Source: Sterolibacterium sp964437515
GTDB lineage: Bacteria > Pseudomonadota > Gammaproteobacteria > Burkholderiales > Rhodocyclaceae
Direction: 5' to 3'
NCBI GenBank assembly: GCA_964437515.1
Contig: CAYTHB010000034.1
Location: forward strand, 1-27,249
Length of the DNA: 27,249 nt
The notes under the pieces are model-generated. The model ran no database searches. It had not been told where the DNA came from and saw only the letters and a list, made by a program, of their open reading frames with translations. The position numbers were made by a program, and so were the translations under genes. Positions 8,291 to 16,253 of this stretch are shown in pieces. Within the stretch, counting starts at the first letter, position 1; every line of letters starts with the position of its first letter.

Positions 8291-9037
8291 TCAGGTGTGC
8301 TTGTTGCCATCCGGAACGAACACATAGCCAAACCCCCAGACGGTTTGAATGTAGCGCGGCTTGGAGGGGTCTTCTTCAACAAGTCGGCGTAGACGGGAAA
8401 TCTGTACATCGATGGAACGGTCAAAAGCATCGTATTCCCGACCACGGGCAAGTTCCATCAATTTGTCTCGTGAGAGGGGTTGGCGAGGGTGCTGCACGAG
8501 CACCTTGAGGACGGCAAATTCTCCTGTGGTTAGGGGATTTGATGTGTCGTTTTTTTCTTCCGCTGTGCCATGACGTGTCAGTTCGCGTGTGGCAAGGTTG
8601 ATGCTGATATTGCCAAACCGGACGATTTCTTCCTTGATCGTCGGCGCACCGGGGGGCGTGGATGCGGTGCGGCGTCGCAGGACGGCATGGATACGCGCCA
8701 CCAATTCACGAGGATTGAATGGCTTGGGCAGGTAGTCATCCGCTCCCATTTCGAGACCGACGATACGATCAACATCGTCGCCACGCGCGGTGAGCATGAT
8801 GATGGCCATTTCGTTCTTTTCAGCACGTAAGCGGCGGCAGATGGACAGCCCATCCTCGCCCGGCAGCATCAGGTCGAGCACCATGAGATCATAAAGCTCC
8901 CGATTAAGAGCTTTGTCCATGCCTGAAGCGTTTTCAACGGCCTTGATCGTGAAATCCTGGCTGCTCAGGTAACGACTGAGTAGTTCACGCAGGCGCTGGT
9001 CGTCATCGACGATGAGTATTTTCAGTTTGTCATTCAT
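8291..9037 (-). CDS. ompR: DNA-binding response regulator, OmpR family
   Basis: A 248-residue response regulator. The receiver domain (about 1-120) has the acidic pocket DDD at 11-13, phospho-acceptor D55 in LMVLDLMLPGEDG and the lysine in YLPKPFNPREL. The C-terminal winged-helix domain ends with IDVQISRLRRLVEEDPSKP and YIQTVWGFGYVF, typical of OmpR. In known systems OmpR-EnvZ answers osmotic or acid stress and controls porins; the target here is unknown. The sensor gene follows directly. A strong inverted repeat lies 54 bases upstream. Confidence 0.94.
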   Translation of the reverse strand: MNDKLKILIVDDDQRLRELLSRYLSSQDFTIKAVENASGMDKALNRELYDLMVLDLMLPGEDGLSICRRLRAEKNEMAIIMLTARGDDVDRIVGLEMGADDYLPKPFNPRELVARIHAVLRRRTASTPPGAPTIKEEIVRFGNISINLATRELTRHGTAEEKNDTSNPLTTGEFAVLKVLVQHPRQPLSRDKLMELARGREYDAFDRSIDVQISRLRRLVEEDPSKPRYIQTVWGFGYVFVPDGNKHT

Positions 9038-9090
9038 AGGTGCTTATCCTATCGGATTTGCGTGGCTGAATGTCAGCGGAATTGCGTGTC

Positions 9091-9130
9091 GACGTAATGC
9101 AATGTTGCACACAACGCAGTGCATTACGTC
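9091..9130. repeat. 11-bp perfect inverted repeat upstream of ompR
   Basis: GACGTAATGCA (9091-9101) is repeated in reverse complement as TGCATTACGTC (9120-9130). The 18-base centre itself contains GTTG-CACA-CAAC. It lies between the divergent ompR and the exported-protein gene at 9218. It has no T tract, so an operator or a structured leader is more likely than a terminator. Confidence 0.7.
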
Positions 9131-9217
9131 TTGTTACAATTATTGGGTGGGACATCACATGTGGTTTACATGCTTTTGTCAAAATGTCTTGGTTGATGTC
9201 GACGGATTGTCTTCCAA

Positions 9218-9586
9218 ATGAATGTTCTGCGATTTTCGTTATTGATGGCCTTGTGGATGATGACGGTGCTTATGACGGCGCCGGTATTCGCCCAGCAGGA
9301 CGTCGCGTCTGAAAAACGGAATCTGTCTGAAAATACTAATGAATTTGAAGTTAAAGAGTTTAAGGACTTCAAAGAACCCAAAGAGTCTTTACGCTCCCAG
9401 ACGCCGCTTCTGACCAAGACGAGTGACTCTTCTGCGGGAGATGGCATCAGTGTCTGCCCGGATTGTGCAACGACATCGCGTGAAGCCATGACATCAGAAG
9501 AAAAACGGCAGTTACGGCGTGACATTCACGAAGCGGGGCGCAAAATCTATCCGCGCCATCCTCGTAATTCCTCCAGACATCCATAG
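9218..9586 (+). CDS. Hypothetical exported protein
   Basis: A 122-residue protein that I do not recognise. It has a clear signal peptide (residues 1-25, cleavage after APVFA). The mature part is rich in Lys and Glu with the repetitive stretch FEVKEFKDFKEPKE, a CPDC pair near residue 87 and a basic helical C-terminus (TSEEKRQLRRDIHEAGRKIY then PRHPRNSSRHP). No ribosome site is obvious before the ATG. It is divergent from ompR-envZ, which may indicate control by OmpR, but that is inference only. Confidence 0.6.
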   Translation: MNVLRFSLLMALWMMTVLMTAPVFAQQDVASEKRNLSENTNEFEVKEFKDFKEPKESLRSQTPLLTKTSDSSAGDGISVCPDCATTSREAMTSEEKRQLRRDIHEAGRKIYPRHPRNSSRHP

Positions 9587-9746
9587 TTATGTTGAAGTTT
9601 TTTTGGCGGTGTTTCTGGCTTTTTCATTGCTGGTAAAGAGGTTCGCTGTTATCTTGCTGAATTTGCCCGAGTGAGTCGGGTGCAGGATGGACATGAGTGT
9701 CGGGATGGATTTTCGGGAAAAAAATACACCGAAAGAAGGTGTTTGC

Positions 9747-10778
9747 GTGAGTTGGATCCCGAATCGGAATCAAAAGCGAAATCGTTTTCTGATGCGATGG
9801 ATTGAATGGGGAATCGTTGTGTGGGTGCTGGGTTTGCTGGCTCCGTTTGCTCTTGCCAAGGGTATGTCCCACCCCAAAGTAGTGCCTGCTGCAAGCACCG
9901 TTCCTTCTTTGCAATCGCTACCACATTATGATGTACCGCCCTTGATCGATATCAATGTCGATCCTGTCAGTGTTTTGCCCAAAGCACTGCCGGTGTTACT
10001 ACTGTATAACCCGATTCGTGCTTCTGAACTTCCTGTTTTTACCGGTGTGGCACAACGTTTCATGCAATCGGCGCGCCCATTGCGACCGAAATTCAATGCG
10101 ATGTCTTCGCGAGAGAAAGTCCAGTTCCTCGAACGCTATGTGTTTGCCATGTGCAATTCCCGTATGGTCAATGGTATGGATTTGGTCTTCAAGATGGAAA
10201 CAGGGGATGAAAATTTTTGTGGCTATTCTCCGGGGATGTTGGCCTGCTTTGCATCAGATACCTGTGAAGAGCCGATCTATTGGGATATGGTCAAGTACAT
10301 CAAGGGGGTCTTGGGACGCTACGATCGTTTCATCAAATGGGCTGACAAGCGCAAATGGGAATATCGGGGAGATGCGCTCAAGGTGGGGTTTTATACCCGC
10401 AATACCCTGACGAAAAGTGGCATGGCCTGCACTACGCTCAAACTGATCAATGACAATGATGAAGCCGTCGTCGTCCGCCTGAATGCCAATGTACGCACGA
10501 CGGATGGGCGTGTTCATTCTGTATTTTCACGACCTTACTATGTGAGCCCGCATGGCACTCTACCCAATTTGAGTGATGAGGATTTGTTCAGTAAAGATAC
10601 TGAGATTCGTATGCGTAGCCTCACAAGCGACGCGCAAGCACTCGCCAAACGGATGGGTATCGTGGATATCCAGGCGTATACGGGAACGCATGAACGCTGG
10701 AATTGTTTTGCATCGGCCGGTGTTGAAATGCAACAGATTCAGTTTCAGAAGATTTTTATCGAGTTTCCACCGCATTGA
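9747..10778 (+). CDS. Hypothetical exported protein, Cys-containing
   Basis: A protein of unknown function. The frame is open from an ATG at 9687, but a GTG at 9747 has AGAAGG seven bases before it and yields a normal signal peptide (basic NRNQKRNR, hydrophobic WGIVVWVLGLLAPFALA, cleavage before KG), so I chose it (343 residues). The mature protein starts with a Pro-rich stretch and then a compact domain with several cysteines (AMCNSR, NFCGYSPGMLACFASDTCEEP, GMACTTL, WNCFAS) that could pair in the periplasm. A long helix (KYIKGVLGRYDRFIKWADKRKWEY) is also visible. It has no clear operon partner; the preceding exported protein is 160 bases away. Confidence 0.65.
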   Translation: MSWIPNRNQKRNRFLMRWIEWGIVVWVLGLLAPFALAKGMSHPKVVPAASTVPSLQSLPHYDVPPLIDINVDPVSVLPKALPVLLLYNPIRASELPVFTGVAQRFMQSARPLRPKFNAMSSREKVQFLERYVFAMCNSRMVNGMDLVFKMETGDENFCGYSPGMLACFASDTCEEPIYWDMVKYIKGVLGRYDRFIKWADKRKWEYRGDALKVGFYTRNTLTKSGMACTTLKLINDNDEAVVVRLNANVRTTDGRVHSVFSRPYYVSPHGTLPNLSDEDLFSKDTEIRMRSLTSDAQALAKRMGIVDIQAYTGTHERWNCFASAGVEMQQIQFQKIFIEFPPH

Positions 10779-10834
10779 ATGTGGGTGCTCATTCTGCGCA
10801 TCGAACGTCCGTGGGCCTCAGGTAAAATCACGCT

Positions 10835-11563
10835 GTGAATCTCCTTGCGCTTGAAACCTCCACTTCGCATCTTTCTGTTGCACTCTGGTGCGATGGGCAC
10901 AGCCTTGAGCGTAGTGAAACGGTTCCTAATGGCGGCTCCGAACGTTTATTGCCTTGGGTGAAGGATTTATTGTCTGAGGCCGGTCTTTCTTTGAGGCATC
11001 TGAATGGAGTTGCGTTTGGTGCCGGGCCGGGAGGCTTTACCGGTTTGCGTCTCGCTTGCGGCATCACTCAGGGCTTGGCAGTCGGGCTGGGTGTTCCGGT
11101 CGTGGCGGTCTCCACACTGGAAGCCCTCGCCTATAACGCCTGGCGCACGCATCGACAAGCTGAGACTGATGTTGATTCGATACTGGCGTGTCTCGACGCA
11201 CGCATGAACGAGGTCTATTGTGCGGCGTATCGTGTATGTGTGCATGGAACCGAACTGGAATGTCTCTTGACGCCTTGGGTTGCGCCTCCCGAACAGATCA
11301 TGGCTCATTGCGCAAAGACTTTAGCCGATGGGCAGTGGTGGGGTTGTGGTGATGGCTTTGCAAGTTATCCTTCGCTATTGATGAATGAATTGCCTCGACG
11401 ATTGCCTACGATCAAGCCTGATGCCGTGGCAGTAGCCCAGCTCGCCGTACCGCGGTTTTTGCGCGGTGAAGGCGTTGGTGCAGAATTCGCGGTGCCTCTT
11501 TATGTTCGGGATAAGGTCGCGCTGACAACGGCTGAACGTTTGGCGCGAGGCGGTGTGAAATGA
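10835..11563 (+). CDS. tsaB: tRNA threonylcarbamoyladenosine biosynthesis protein TsaB (YeaZ)
   Basis: A 242-residue ASKHA-fold protein that partners TsaD and TsaE to make t6A37 on ANN-decoding tRNAs in the cytosol. The N-terminus LLALETSTSHLSVAL and the segment FGAGPGGFTGLRLACGITQGL are diagnostic. It begins with GTG. The next gene, rimI, overlaps by ATGA, a common pairing of tsaB and rimI. Confidence 0.94.
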   Translation: MNLLALETSTSHLSVALWCDGHSLERSETVPNGGSERLLPWVKDLLSEAGLSLRHLNGVAFGAGPGGFTGLRLACGITQGLAVGLGVPVVAVSTLEALAYNAWRTHRQAETDVDSILACLDARMNEVYCAAYRVCVHGTELECLLTPWVAPPEQIMAHCAKTLADGQWWGCGDGFASYPSLLMNELPRRLPTIKPDAVAVAQLAVPRFLRGEGVGAEFAVPLYVRDKVALTTAERLARGGVK

Positions 11564-12051
11564 CGGAGCAACAAGGTGTCAGCACCCCTGTTATTGAACC
11601 GATGACGCTGAAAGATGTGGATGCGGTGCTCTCCATAGAGCAATGCATTCATGCGTATCCATGGATGCGTGGACATTTCGTGGATAGCCTGACTTCGGGG
11701 TATCGGGCACAGCTATTACGATTGGACGATCGTCTTGCAGGTTATGCCATTGTGATGATGACGCCCGACGATGCGCAATTACTGGATATCGGCATCGATC
11801 TGCTATGGCAAAGGCAAGGATGGGGTGGGTATTTTCTGCGTCATCTGCTCATCGAAGCCCAGGCCAGTGCGGTATCACGCATGTTGCTGGAAGTGAGAGC
11901 GTCGAATCAGGCCGCTCTTGCACTGTATGAGCGTTGTGGCTTCACTCAAATTGGTGTGCGGCGTCATTATTATTCGGGTGCTGGCGGGCGTGAAGATGCG
12001 CTGGTGATGGAATGTTTGTTACCGATACAGCAAGGGAGCGTGGCGCTATGA
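11560..12051 (+). CDS. rimI: Ribosomal protein alanine N-acetyltransferase RimI
   Basis: A 163-residue GNAT acetyltransferase. The acetyl-CoA binding segment is LLWQRQGWGGYFLRHLL, and the later LEVRASNQAALALYERCGFTQIGVRRHYY is the standard RimI end. RimI acetylates the N-terminal alanine of ribosomal protein S18, whose gene (rpsR) is also in this window. It overlaps tsaB and the next gene by ATGA, so the three are translationally coupled. Confidence 0.92.
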   Translation: MTEQQGVSTPVIEPMTLKDVDAVLSIEQCIHAYPWMRGHFVDSLTSGYRAQLLRLDDRLAGYAIVMMTPDDAQLLDIGIDLLWQRQGWGGYFLRHLLIEAQASAVSRMLLEVRASNQAALALYERCGFTQIGVRRHYYSGAGGREDALVMECLLPIQQGSVAL

Positions 12052-12797
12052 CTGCGACTCGGAATACACAACATCGCGCATCGGTTCTGCGTGAAATGGG
12101 ATTGGCGCCTTTATGGAAACTTCGGAAACCACAGGCGTTACAGCCGTCAGCACAGCATCAGCCTGACAACACGAAGAATGAATCTGCACAGAATGTAGCA
12201 TCCTTCATCGATGAGCGCGCCGCAGCGATTGCTCAAATGAGCTGGCAGGAGTTACGCGCCAGTGTGGCGGAGTGTCGTGCCTGTGCGCTGTGTCAAGTGC
12301 GCAAGCAGGCTGTTTTGGGTGTTGGAGATGAATCGGCGGATTGGCTGTTCGTCGGGGAAGGCCCCGGTGCCGAAGAAGATGCGCGTGGTGAGCCTTTTGT
12401 GGGACAGGCGGGAAAACTGCTCGATGCCATGCTGCGTGCCATTGGTTTGCAGCGTGGATCAAATGTTTATATTGCCAATGCCGTGAAATGCCGGCCACCT
12501 GGAAATAACACGCCCAAGCCGGAAGAAATCGCTGCGTGCCGACCTTATCTGGAGCGTCAGATCGCCTTGCTTCAACCGCGCATGATCGTGGCGCTAGGAC
12601 GACCGGCAGCACAAGCCGTGTTGCAGGAAGAACTCAAGATTGCCACTGCGCGTGGGCAGTTGCATCAGGCTTTTGATGTGCCGGTGATCGTGAGCTATCA
12701 CCCAGCCTACCTTCTGAGAACACCTGCGGATAAAGCCCTAGCGTGGGAAGACCTATGTCTGGCGCGTCGCTCCATGCAAGGGGCTGAAACTCAATAA
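12048..12797 (+). CDS. Family 4 uracil-DNA glycosylase, [4Fe-4S]
   Basis: A 249-residue DNA repair enzyme that removes uracil. Motif 1 is VGEGPGAEEDARGEPFVG, the conserved NAVKCRPPGNNTP follows, and motif 2 is SYHPAYLLR. Four cysteines fit the family's iron-sulfur cluster: two in CRACALC, one in VKCRPP and one in AACRPYL. The start at 12048 is set by the ATGA overlap with rimI; the frame is open a little further upstream. About 80 poorly conserved residues precede the cluster. The 3' end overlaps that of dnaB by 7 bases. Confidence 0.92.
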   Translation: MTATRNTQHRASVLREMGLAPLWKLRKPQALQPSAQHQPDNTKNESAQNVASFIDERAAAIAQMSWQELRASVAECRACALCQVRKQAVLGVGDESADWLFVGEGPGAEEDARGEPFVGQAGKLLDAMLRAIGLQRGSNVYIANAVKCRPPGNNTPKPEEIAACRPYLERQIALLQPRMIVALGRPAAQAVLQEELKIATARGQLHQAFDVPVIVSYHPAYLLRTPADKALAWEDLCLARRSMQGAETQ

Positions 12798-14209
12798 CTA
12801 CCGGGCTTTGCGCTGTTAACAAACTTGGTGTATTCGCCCAGGAAGGTCAGCTTGACCGTACCCGTGGGGCCGTTACGGTGCTTGCCGATGATGACCTCTG
12901 CTAAACCTTTGTCTTGCGTATCGGGCTTATAGTATTCATCGCGGTACATCATGATAATGATGTCGGCATCTTGTTCGATGGCGCCGGATTCGCGTAGATC
13001 GCTCATCAGCGGACGTTTGTCTGTACGTTCCTCAACCTTGCGTGAGAGCTGGGAGAGAGCGATGACGGGAACCTTGAGTTCCTTGGCCAGCGACTTGATG
13101 GAGCGTGAAATTTCTGAAATTTCCGTTGCGCGGTTTTCACCTTCCTTGCTGGAGGTCATCAGTTGCAGGTAGTCGATGACAATCAGCCCCAGTTTCCCGC
13201 CAAATTGCCGCGCTAGTCGCCGTGCGCGGGCACGCAGATCGGTGGCGGTGATGGCGCCCGTTTCGTCGATGTGAATCGGCGCACTGTGCAATTTACCTAG
13301 AGCCACGGTCATTTTGTCCCATTCGTCATCGTTGAGTCGTCCGGTACGCACCCGATGGGCATCGAGTCGTCCCGTTGATGACAGAAAACGCATCGCGAGC
13401 TGTGGCCCCGACATTTCCAGACTGAAAATGGCCACGGGTAAGCCTAGATCGACACCGACATGTTCGGCAATATTGAGCGCGAACGCCGTCTTGCCCATGG
13501 AAGGACGACCTGCCACAACGATCATGTCACCGGGCTGCAGCCCTGACGTCATGATGTCGAGATCGGTAAAGCCCGTGGGAACACCCGTGATTTCGGAGGG
13601 ATTTTCCTGATCGTAGAGTTCCTGGATACGCTCAACCACTTCGCCGAGCAGTGGCTGGATGGCGACAAAACCTTGCGAAGTTTTTGAACCGGATTCAGCG
13701 ATTTCAAAAACGCGCTGCTCGGCTTGATCGAGCAACTGTTTGACATCCTTACCGGCCGGGTTGAGCGCGCTGGCGGAAATTTCATCGCCTACGGTGACGA
13801 GATGGCGCAACACGGCACGTTCATGAACGATTTCAGCATAACGGCGGATATTGGCCGCCGAAGGGGTATTGTTGGCAATTTCGCCCAAATAGGCCAAGCC
13901 CCCCGCCTGTTCGACTTCGTTATGTTTTTCAATGGCCTCGTAGACGGTGACTACGTCTGCCGGTTTATTTTGCTCGATTAGTCCTCGAATACGACGGAAG
14001 ATGCGACGGTGATCGTCACGATAGAAATCAGCATCTGAAACAATATCGGCAATGCGATCCCATGCTTGGTTGTCGAGCAGCAGACCACCGATCAGCGATT
14101 GTTCGGCTTCAATGGAATGAGGCGGCAATCTGAGACTGGTAATTTGTGGATCAGAAGGACGTGCCGCGCTGCGATTGTCCTGAAAGTTGCGTTCCGTCGT
14201 CTGAGTCAT
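12791..14209 (-). CDS. dnaB: Replicative DNA helicase DnaB
   Basis: A 472-residue hexameric helicase that unwinds DNA at the replication fork. The N-terminal domain starts with LRLPPHSIEAEQSLIGGLLLD. The RecA-like domain has Walker A GRPSMGKT at 234-241 and Walker B LGLIVIDYLQLM. No intein is present. The frame is open upstream to 14335, but the ATG at 14209 has AGGAGA at correct spacing and gives the usual N-terminus. It is convergent with the uracil-DNA glycosylase with a 7-base 3' overlap and no terminator between them. Confidence 0.97.
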   Translation of the reverse strand: MTQTTERNFQDNRSAARPSDPQITSLRLPPHSIEAEQSLIGGLLLDNQAWDRIADIVSDADFYRDDHRRIFRRIRGLIEQNKPADVVTVYEAIEKHNEVEQAGGLAYLGEIANNTPSAANIRRYAEIVHERAVLRHLVTVGDEISASALNPAGKDVKQLLDQAEQRVFEIAESGSKTSQGFVAIQPLLGEVVERIQELYDQENPSEITGVPTGFTDLDIMTSGLQPGDMIVVAGRPSMGKTAFALNIAEHVGVDLGLPVAIFSLEMSGPQLAMRFLSSTGRLDAHRVRTGRLNDDEWDKMTVALGKLHSAPIHIDETGAITATDLRARARRLARQFGGKLGLIVIDYLQLMTSSKEGENRATEISEISRSIKSLAKELKVPVIALSQLSRKVEERTDKRPLMSDLRESGAIEQDADIIIMMYRDEYYKPDTQDKGLAEVIIGKHRNGPTGTVKLTFLGEYTKFVNSAKPGSY

Positions 14210-14321
14210 GCGGGTTCTCCTGAATCTCAACCCGCCAGTGTACCTGCAAGCGCTGTCATGGGCTGTGTGCAAAGCTGTGGAAATGCAGTGGATAGGATGT
14301 GGGCAAAATGTGGATGAATTT
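14210..14321. other. dnaB upstream region
   Basis: A gene-free stretch between dnaB and structured repeat copy A. It must hold the dnaB promoter (minus strand), but I see no strong -35/-10 pair. TGTGGATGA (14309-14317) matches a DnaA box in 8 of 9 positions, and TGTGGAAAT lies at 14276. These are weak matches. Confidence 0.35.
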
Positions 14322-14506
14322 AGCGTGAAATACAAAAATCAGAGTTGAGTTGAAGCTTCGAGCGTAGCGAGCCAATCAGTAGCCGCCCCTTGAGGGGGCG
14401 TAGGCGGGGTTTCACGGAGCACTGCTCCGTGCCGCCGAAGCCGGACGGCTGTGCAAAGCCGTCCGTGGGGGATGGGTGGGGTAGGCGTATTTGGTATCGG
14501 GTAACG
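14322..14506 (+). repeat. Structured intergenic repeat, copy A
   Basis: A 185-bp element running from AGCGTGAAA to GGGTAACG. It folds into consecutive hairpins: CGCCCC-TTGAG-GGGGCG, the near-perfect palindrome CACGGAGCACTGCTCCGTG, and GGACGGCT-GTGCAA-AGCCGTCC. A second copy lies at 26763-26940 in opposite orientation. No coding frame fills it and no transposase is near. It resembles a REP/MITE-like or structured-RNA element. Confidence 0.9.
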
Positions 14507-14576
14507 ATTATTTCATCCTCTGCGGGTGGAGAGGGTCACCATCATCGTTAGATGAATGGCACGGTAGGCGTGAACG

Positions 14577-14604
14577 ACAAAGAGCCGCTTGCGCGGCTCT
14601 TTGT
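14577..14604 (-). terminator. Terminator of the rpsF-priB-rpsR-rplI operon
   Basis: The arms ACAAAGAGCCGC (14577-14588) and GCGGCTCTTTGT (14593-14604) form a 12-bp perfect stem with a 4-base loop, 56 bases after the rplI stop. The T-rich arm serves as the U tract, and the symmetry could also allow stopping from the other strand. Confidence 0.85.
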
Positions 14605-14659
14605 GTGGATCGTATATCTCGTATGCCGAGTCTGGAAACTGCGGCAGGGCGAACGAGAA

Positions 14660-15109
14660 TTAGTGTTCGCCGAGTACCGATACCGTGATGTTGGTTACAA
14701 CATCCGTGTGCAGACCGATGTCGATCTTCGTGTCGCCCACTTGCTTGAGCAGACCCATCGGCATACGGATTTTTGACTTCTCGACATCGAAGCCTTGTGC
14801 CTTGAGGGCTTCAGCGACATCCGCATTATTGACAGAGCCAAACAGACGGCCATCAACACCGGCTTTGCGGGTGATCTGCAACATCATGCCTTCCAGCTTG
14901 GCGGCCTTGTCCTGAGCGGCGGCGAGCTTGTCTGCCTGTGCTTTTTCCAGCTCGGCGCGACGCGCTTCGAAGGAGGCCAGATTCTCAGGGGTGACACGCT
15001 TGGCCATGCCTTGCGGAATCAGGTAGTTGCGGGCATAGCCGTCCTTGACCTTGACCACATCGCCAAGCACGCCGAGATTGACAACTTTTTCCATCAGAAT
15101 TACTTGCAT
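14660..15109 (-). CDS. rplI: 50S ribosomal protein L9
   Basis: A 149-residue large-subunit protein. The N-terminus MQVILMEKVVNLGVLGDVVKVKDGYARNYLIPQG is the L9 signature. A long connecting helix (about 45-75) leads to the C-terminal RNA-binding domain. CGGAGA precedes the ATG. It is the last gene of the operon, 12 bases after rpsR. Confidence 0.98.
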   Translation of the reverse strand: MQVILMEKVVNLGVLGDVVKVKDGYARNYLIPQGMAKRVTPENLASFEARRAELEKAQADKLAAAQDKAAKLEGMMLQITRKAGVDGRLFGSVNNADVAEALKAQGFDVEKSKIRMPMGLLKQVGDTKIDIGLHTDVVTNITVSVLGEH

Positions 15110-15121
15110 GGTCGTCTCCGG

Positions 15122-15400
15122 TTACTCGTGCAGGTCAGTGTAGGGAAGCAGCGCCAGGAAGCGTGCACGTTTGATGGCTGTCGATAGCTGACGCTGATAG
15201 CCCGTCTTCGTGCCGGTAATGCGAGCCGGCATGATTTTGGCATTTTCGGTAATGAAATCCTTAAGAATTTCAACATCCTTGTAATCGACTTCAGCAATTT
15301 TTTCTGCCGTGAAGCGGCAGAATTTACGCCGCTTGAACATGCTGCGACTTTTGTCGTCCTTGCGCTTGGCGCCAAGTTTGGACTTGGGTTTAAATGCCAT
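15122..15400 (-). CDS. rpsR: 30S ribosomal protein S18
   Basis: Small-subunit protein S18, 92 residues from the chosen start. The core FKRRKFCRFTAEKIAEVDYKD and the following ILKDFITENAKIMPARITGT are diagnostic. The ATG at 15400 is chosen over one at 15430 because GGAAGGAAA lies just before it. The N-terminal extension (AFKPKSKLGAKRKDDKSRS) is basic and longer than in E. coli S18. It overlaps priB by 11 bases. Confidence 0.96.
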   Translation of the reverse strand: MAFKPKSKLGAKRKDDKSRSMFKRRKFCRFTAEKIAEVDYKDVEILKDFITENAKIMPARITGTKTGYQRQLSTAIKRARFLALLPYTDLHE

Positions 15401-15749
15401 GTTGGTTTCCTTCCAAAAACTCGATTTCATTCACATGCAGAACCAGGGTTCTGCTCTTCAGACTTTTTGCTGCGAGAAAGCCGGTCAGCTTGAGCTCGTC
15501 GCCGAGTTTCGCACCCGTCAATAACTGGGCATTTGTTCCCAGGATGACCGCCGATATTTCACAATCCACGTTACGCTTGACTCCCGCCTCGATTTGTTGC
15601 GAGACATGGGCAATCCGGAAATTGAGCACCGGTATGCCTGCCGGGGTGTAACGCAAGGCTGTCAGTTCGATCAGGCGACCGATCAACAGCGTGTGGTTGC
15701 TGATATCGTCAGGTGCAAAAATGGCGGTTTCAGGCGGCAGCAGGGGCAC
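15390..15749 (-). CDS. priB: Primosomal replication protein PriB
   Basis: An OB-fold single-stranded DNA-binding protein of the replication restart primosome. LIGRLIELTALRYTPAGIPVLNFRIAH is the PriB signature, and the position between rpsF and rpsR is typical of beta- and gammaproteobacteria. The start is a GTG at 15749, overlapping rpsF by 20 bases. There is no ribosome site, so coupling to rpsF is likely. The first 17 residues are longer than in E. coli PriB, so the start is the least certain point. Confidence 0.92.
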   Translation of the reverse strand: MPLLPPETAIFAPDDISNHTLLIGRLIELTALRYTPAGIPVLNFRIAHVSQQIEAGVKRNVDCEISAVILGTNAQLLTGAKLGDELKLTGFLAAKSLKSRTLVLHVNEIEFLEGNQHGI

Positions 15750-16107
15750 TGGCAGGTGCCGGTGCAGCTGCGGTCAGCGAACGTGCCTTCTCTTCCCTCA
15801 TCATCGGTGAAGGGGCGGTTGCAGCCTGCTTCATCTTGACGGTCAGGTGGCGCAGCACAGCATCGTTGAACTTGAAGGCATGTTCCAGCTCAGTCAGCGT
15901 TTCGGCATTGCACTCGATGTTCATCAACACATAATGAGCCTTGTGCACTTTCTGGATCGGGTAAGCCATCTGACGACGACCCCAATCTTCAAGGCGGTGA
16001 ATGATGCCGTTGTGCGAGGAAACGAGTGTCTTGTAACGATCGATCATGGCCGGAACCTGCTCGCTTTGATCCGGATGAACGATAAAGACGATTTCATAAT
16101 GTCGCAT
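15730..16107 (-). CDS. rpsF: 30S ribosomal protein S6
   Basis: A 125-residue small-subunit protein, first gene of its operon. MRHYEIVFIVHPDQSEQVPAMIDRY starts the S6 fold, and WGRRQMAYPIQKVHKAHYVLMNIE is diagnostic. The C-terminus is an Ala/Pro-rich tail. AAGGAG lies before the ATG. A promoter at 16174-16202 gives a leader of about 60 bases. Confidence 0.98.
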   Translation of the reverse strand: MRHYEIVFIVHPDQSEQVPAMIDRYKTLVSSHNGIIHRLEDWGRRQMAYPIQKVHKAHYVLMNIECNAETLTELEHAFKFNDAVLRHLTVKMKQAATAPSPMMREEKARSLTAAAPAPASAPAAA

Positions 16108-16173
16108 GCAATCTCCTTCTGGAAAAAGCCCCTCCGCATGCGTTTCGGATGGAGCAAGGTGGAAAGGTGCGTG

Positions 16174-16202
16174 ATTCTACAGAAAACCTGCCAAAGATTC
16201 AA
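16174..16202 (-). promoter_or_regulatory. Promoter of the rpsF operon
   Basis: On the minus strand TTGAAT (16202-16197) and TAGAAT (16179-16174) are separated by exactly 17 bp, a good sigma-70 match, upstream of rpsF. Confidence 0.75.
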
Positions 16203-16203
16203 T

Positions 16204-16253
16204 AATTCTGCGCATCGTCGCAGAATTCATAGACCCTGCGGCGATGCGCAGGG
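16204..16253. repeat. Paired hairpins with an alternative long pairing
   Basis: AATTCTGCG/CGCAGAATT (16204-16212, 16219-16227) and CCCTGCG/CGCAGGG (16234-16240, 16247-16253) each form a perfect hairpin with a 6-base loop. In addition, 16208-16223 pairs with 16236-16251 over 16 positions with one mismatch, so the two small hairpins and one large one exclude each other. It lies between divergent rpsF and the haem-type operon. Confidence 0.75.

Noticed and set aside
9660..9686. Terminator-like hairpin CCCGA/TCGGG before the exported-protein gene at 9747
   Set aside because: The stem is only 5 bp and no T tract follows.
14322..14506. Insertion sequence or CRISPR-like repeat
   Set aside because: It has no transposase or regularly spaced short repeats. 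The element is non-coding and hairpin-rich.
16108..16166. S6:S18-binding autoregulatory RNA in the rpsF leader
   Set aside because: The short leader has a GC-rich possible stem with CCG, but I could not match it to the known motif by eye. A covariance model search for that motif would decide.
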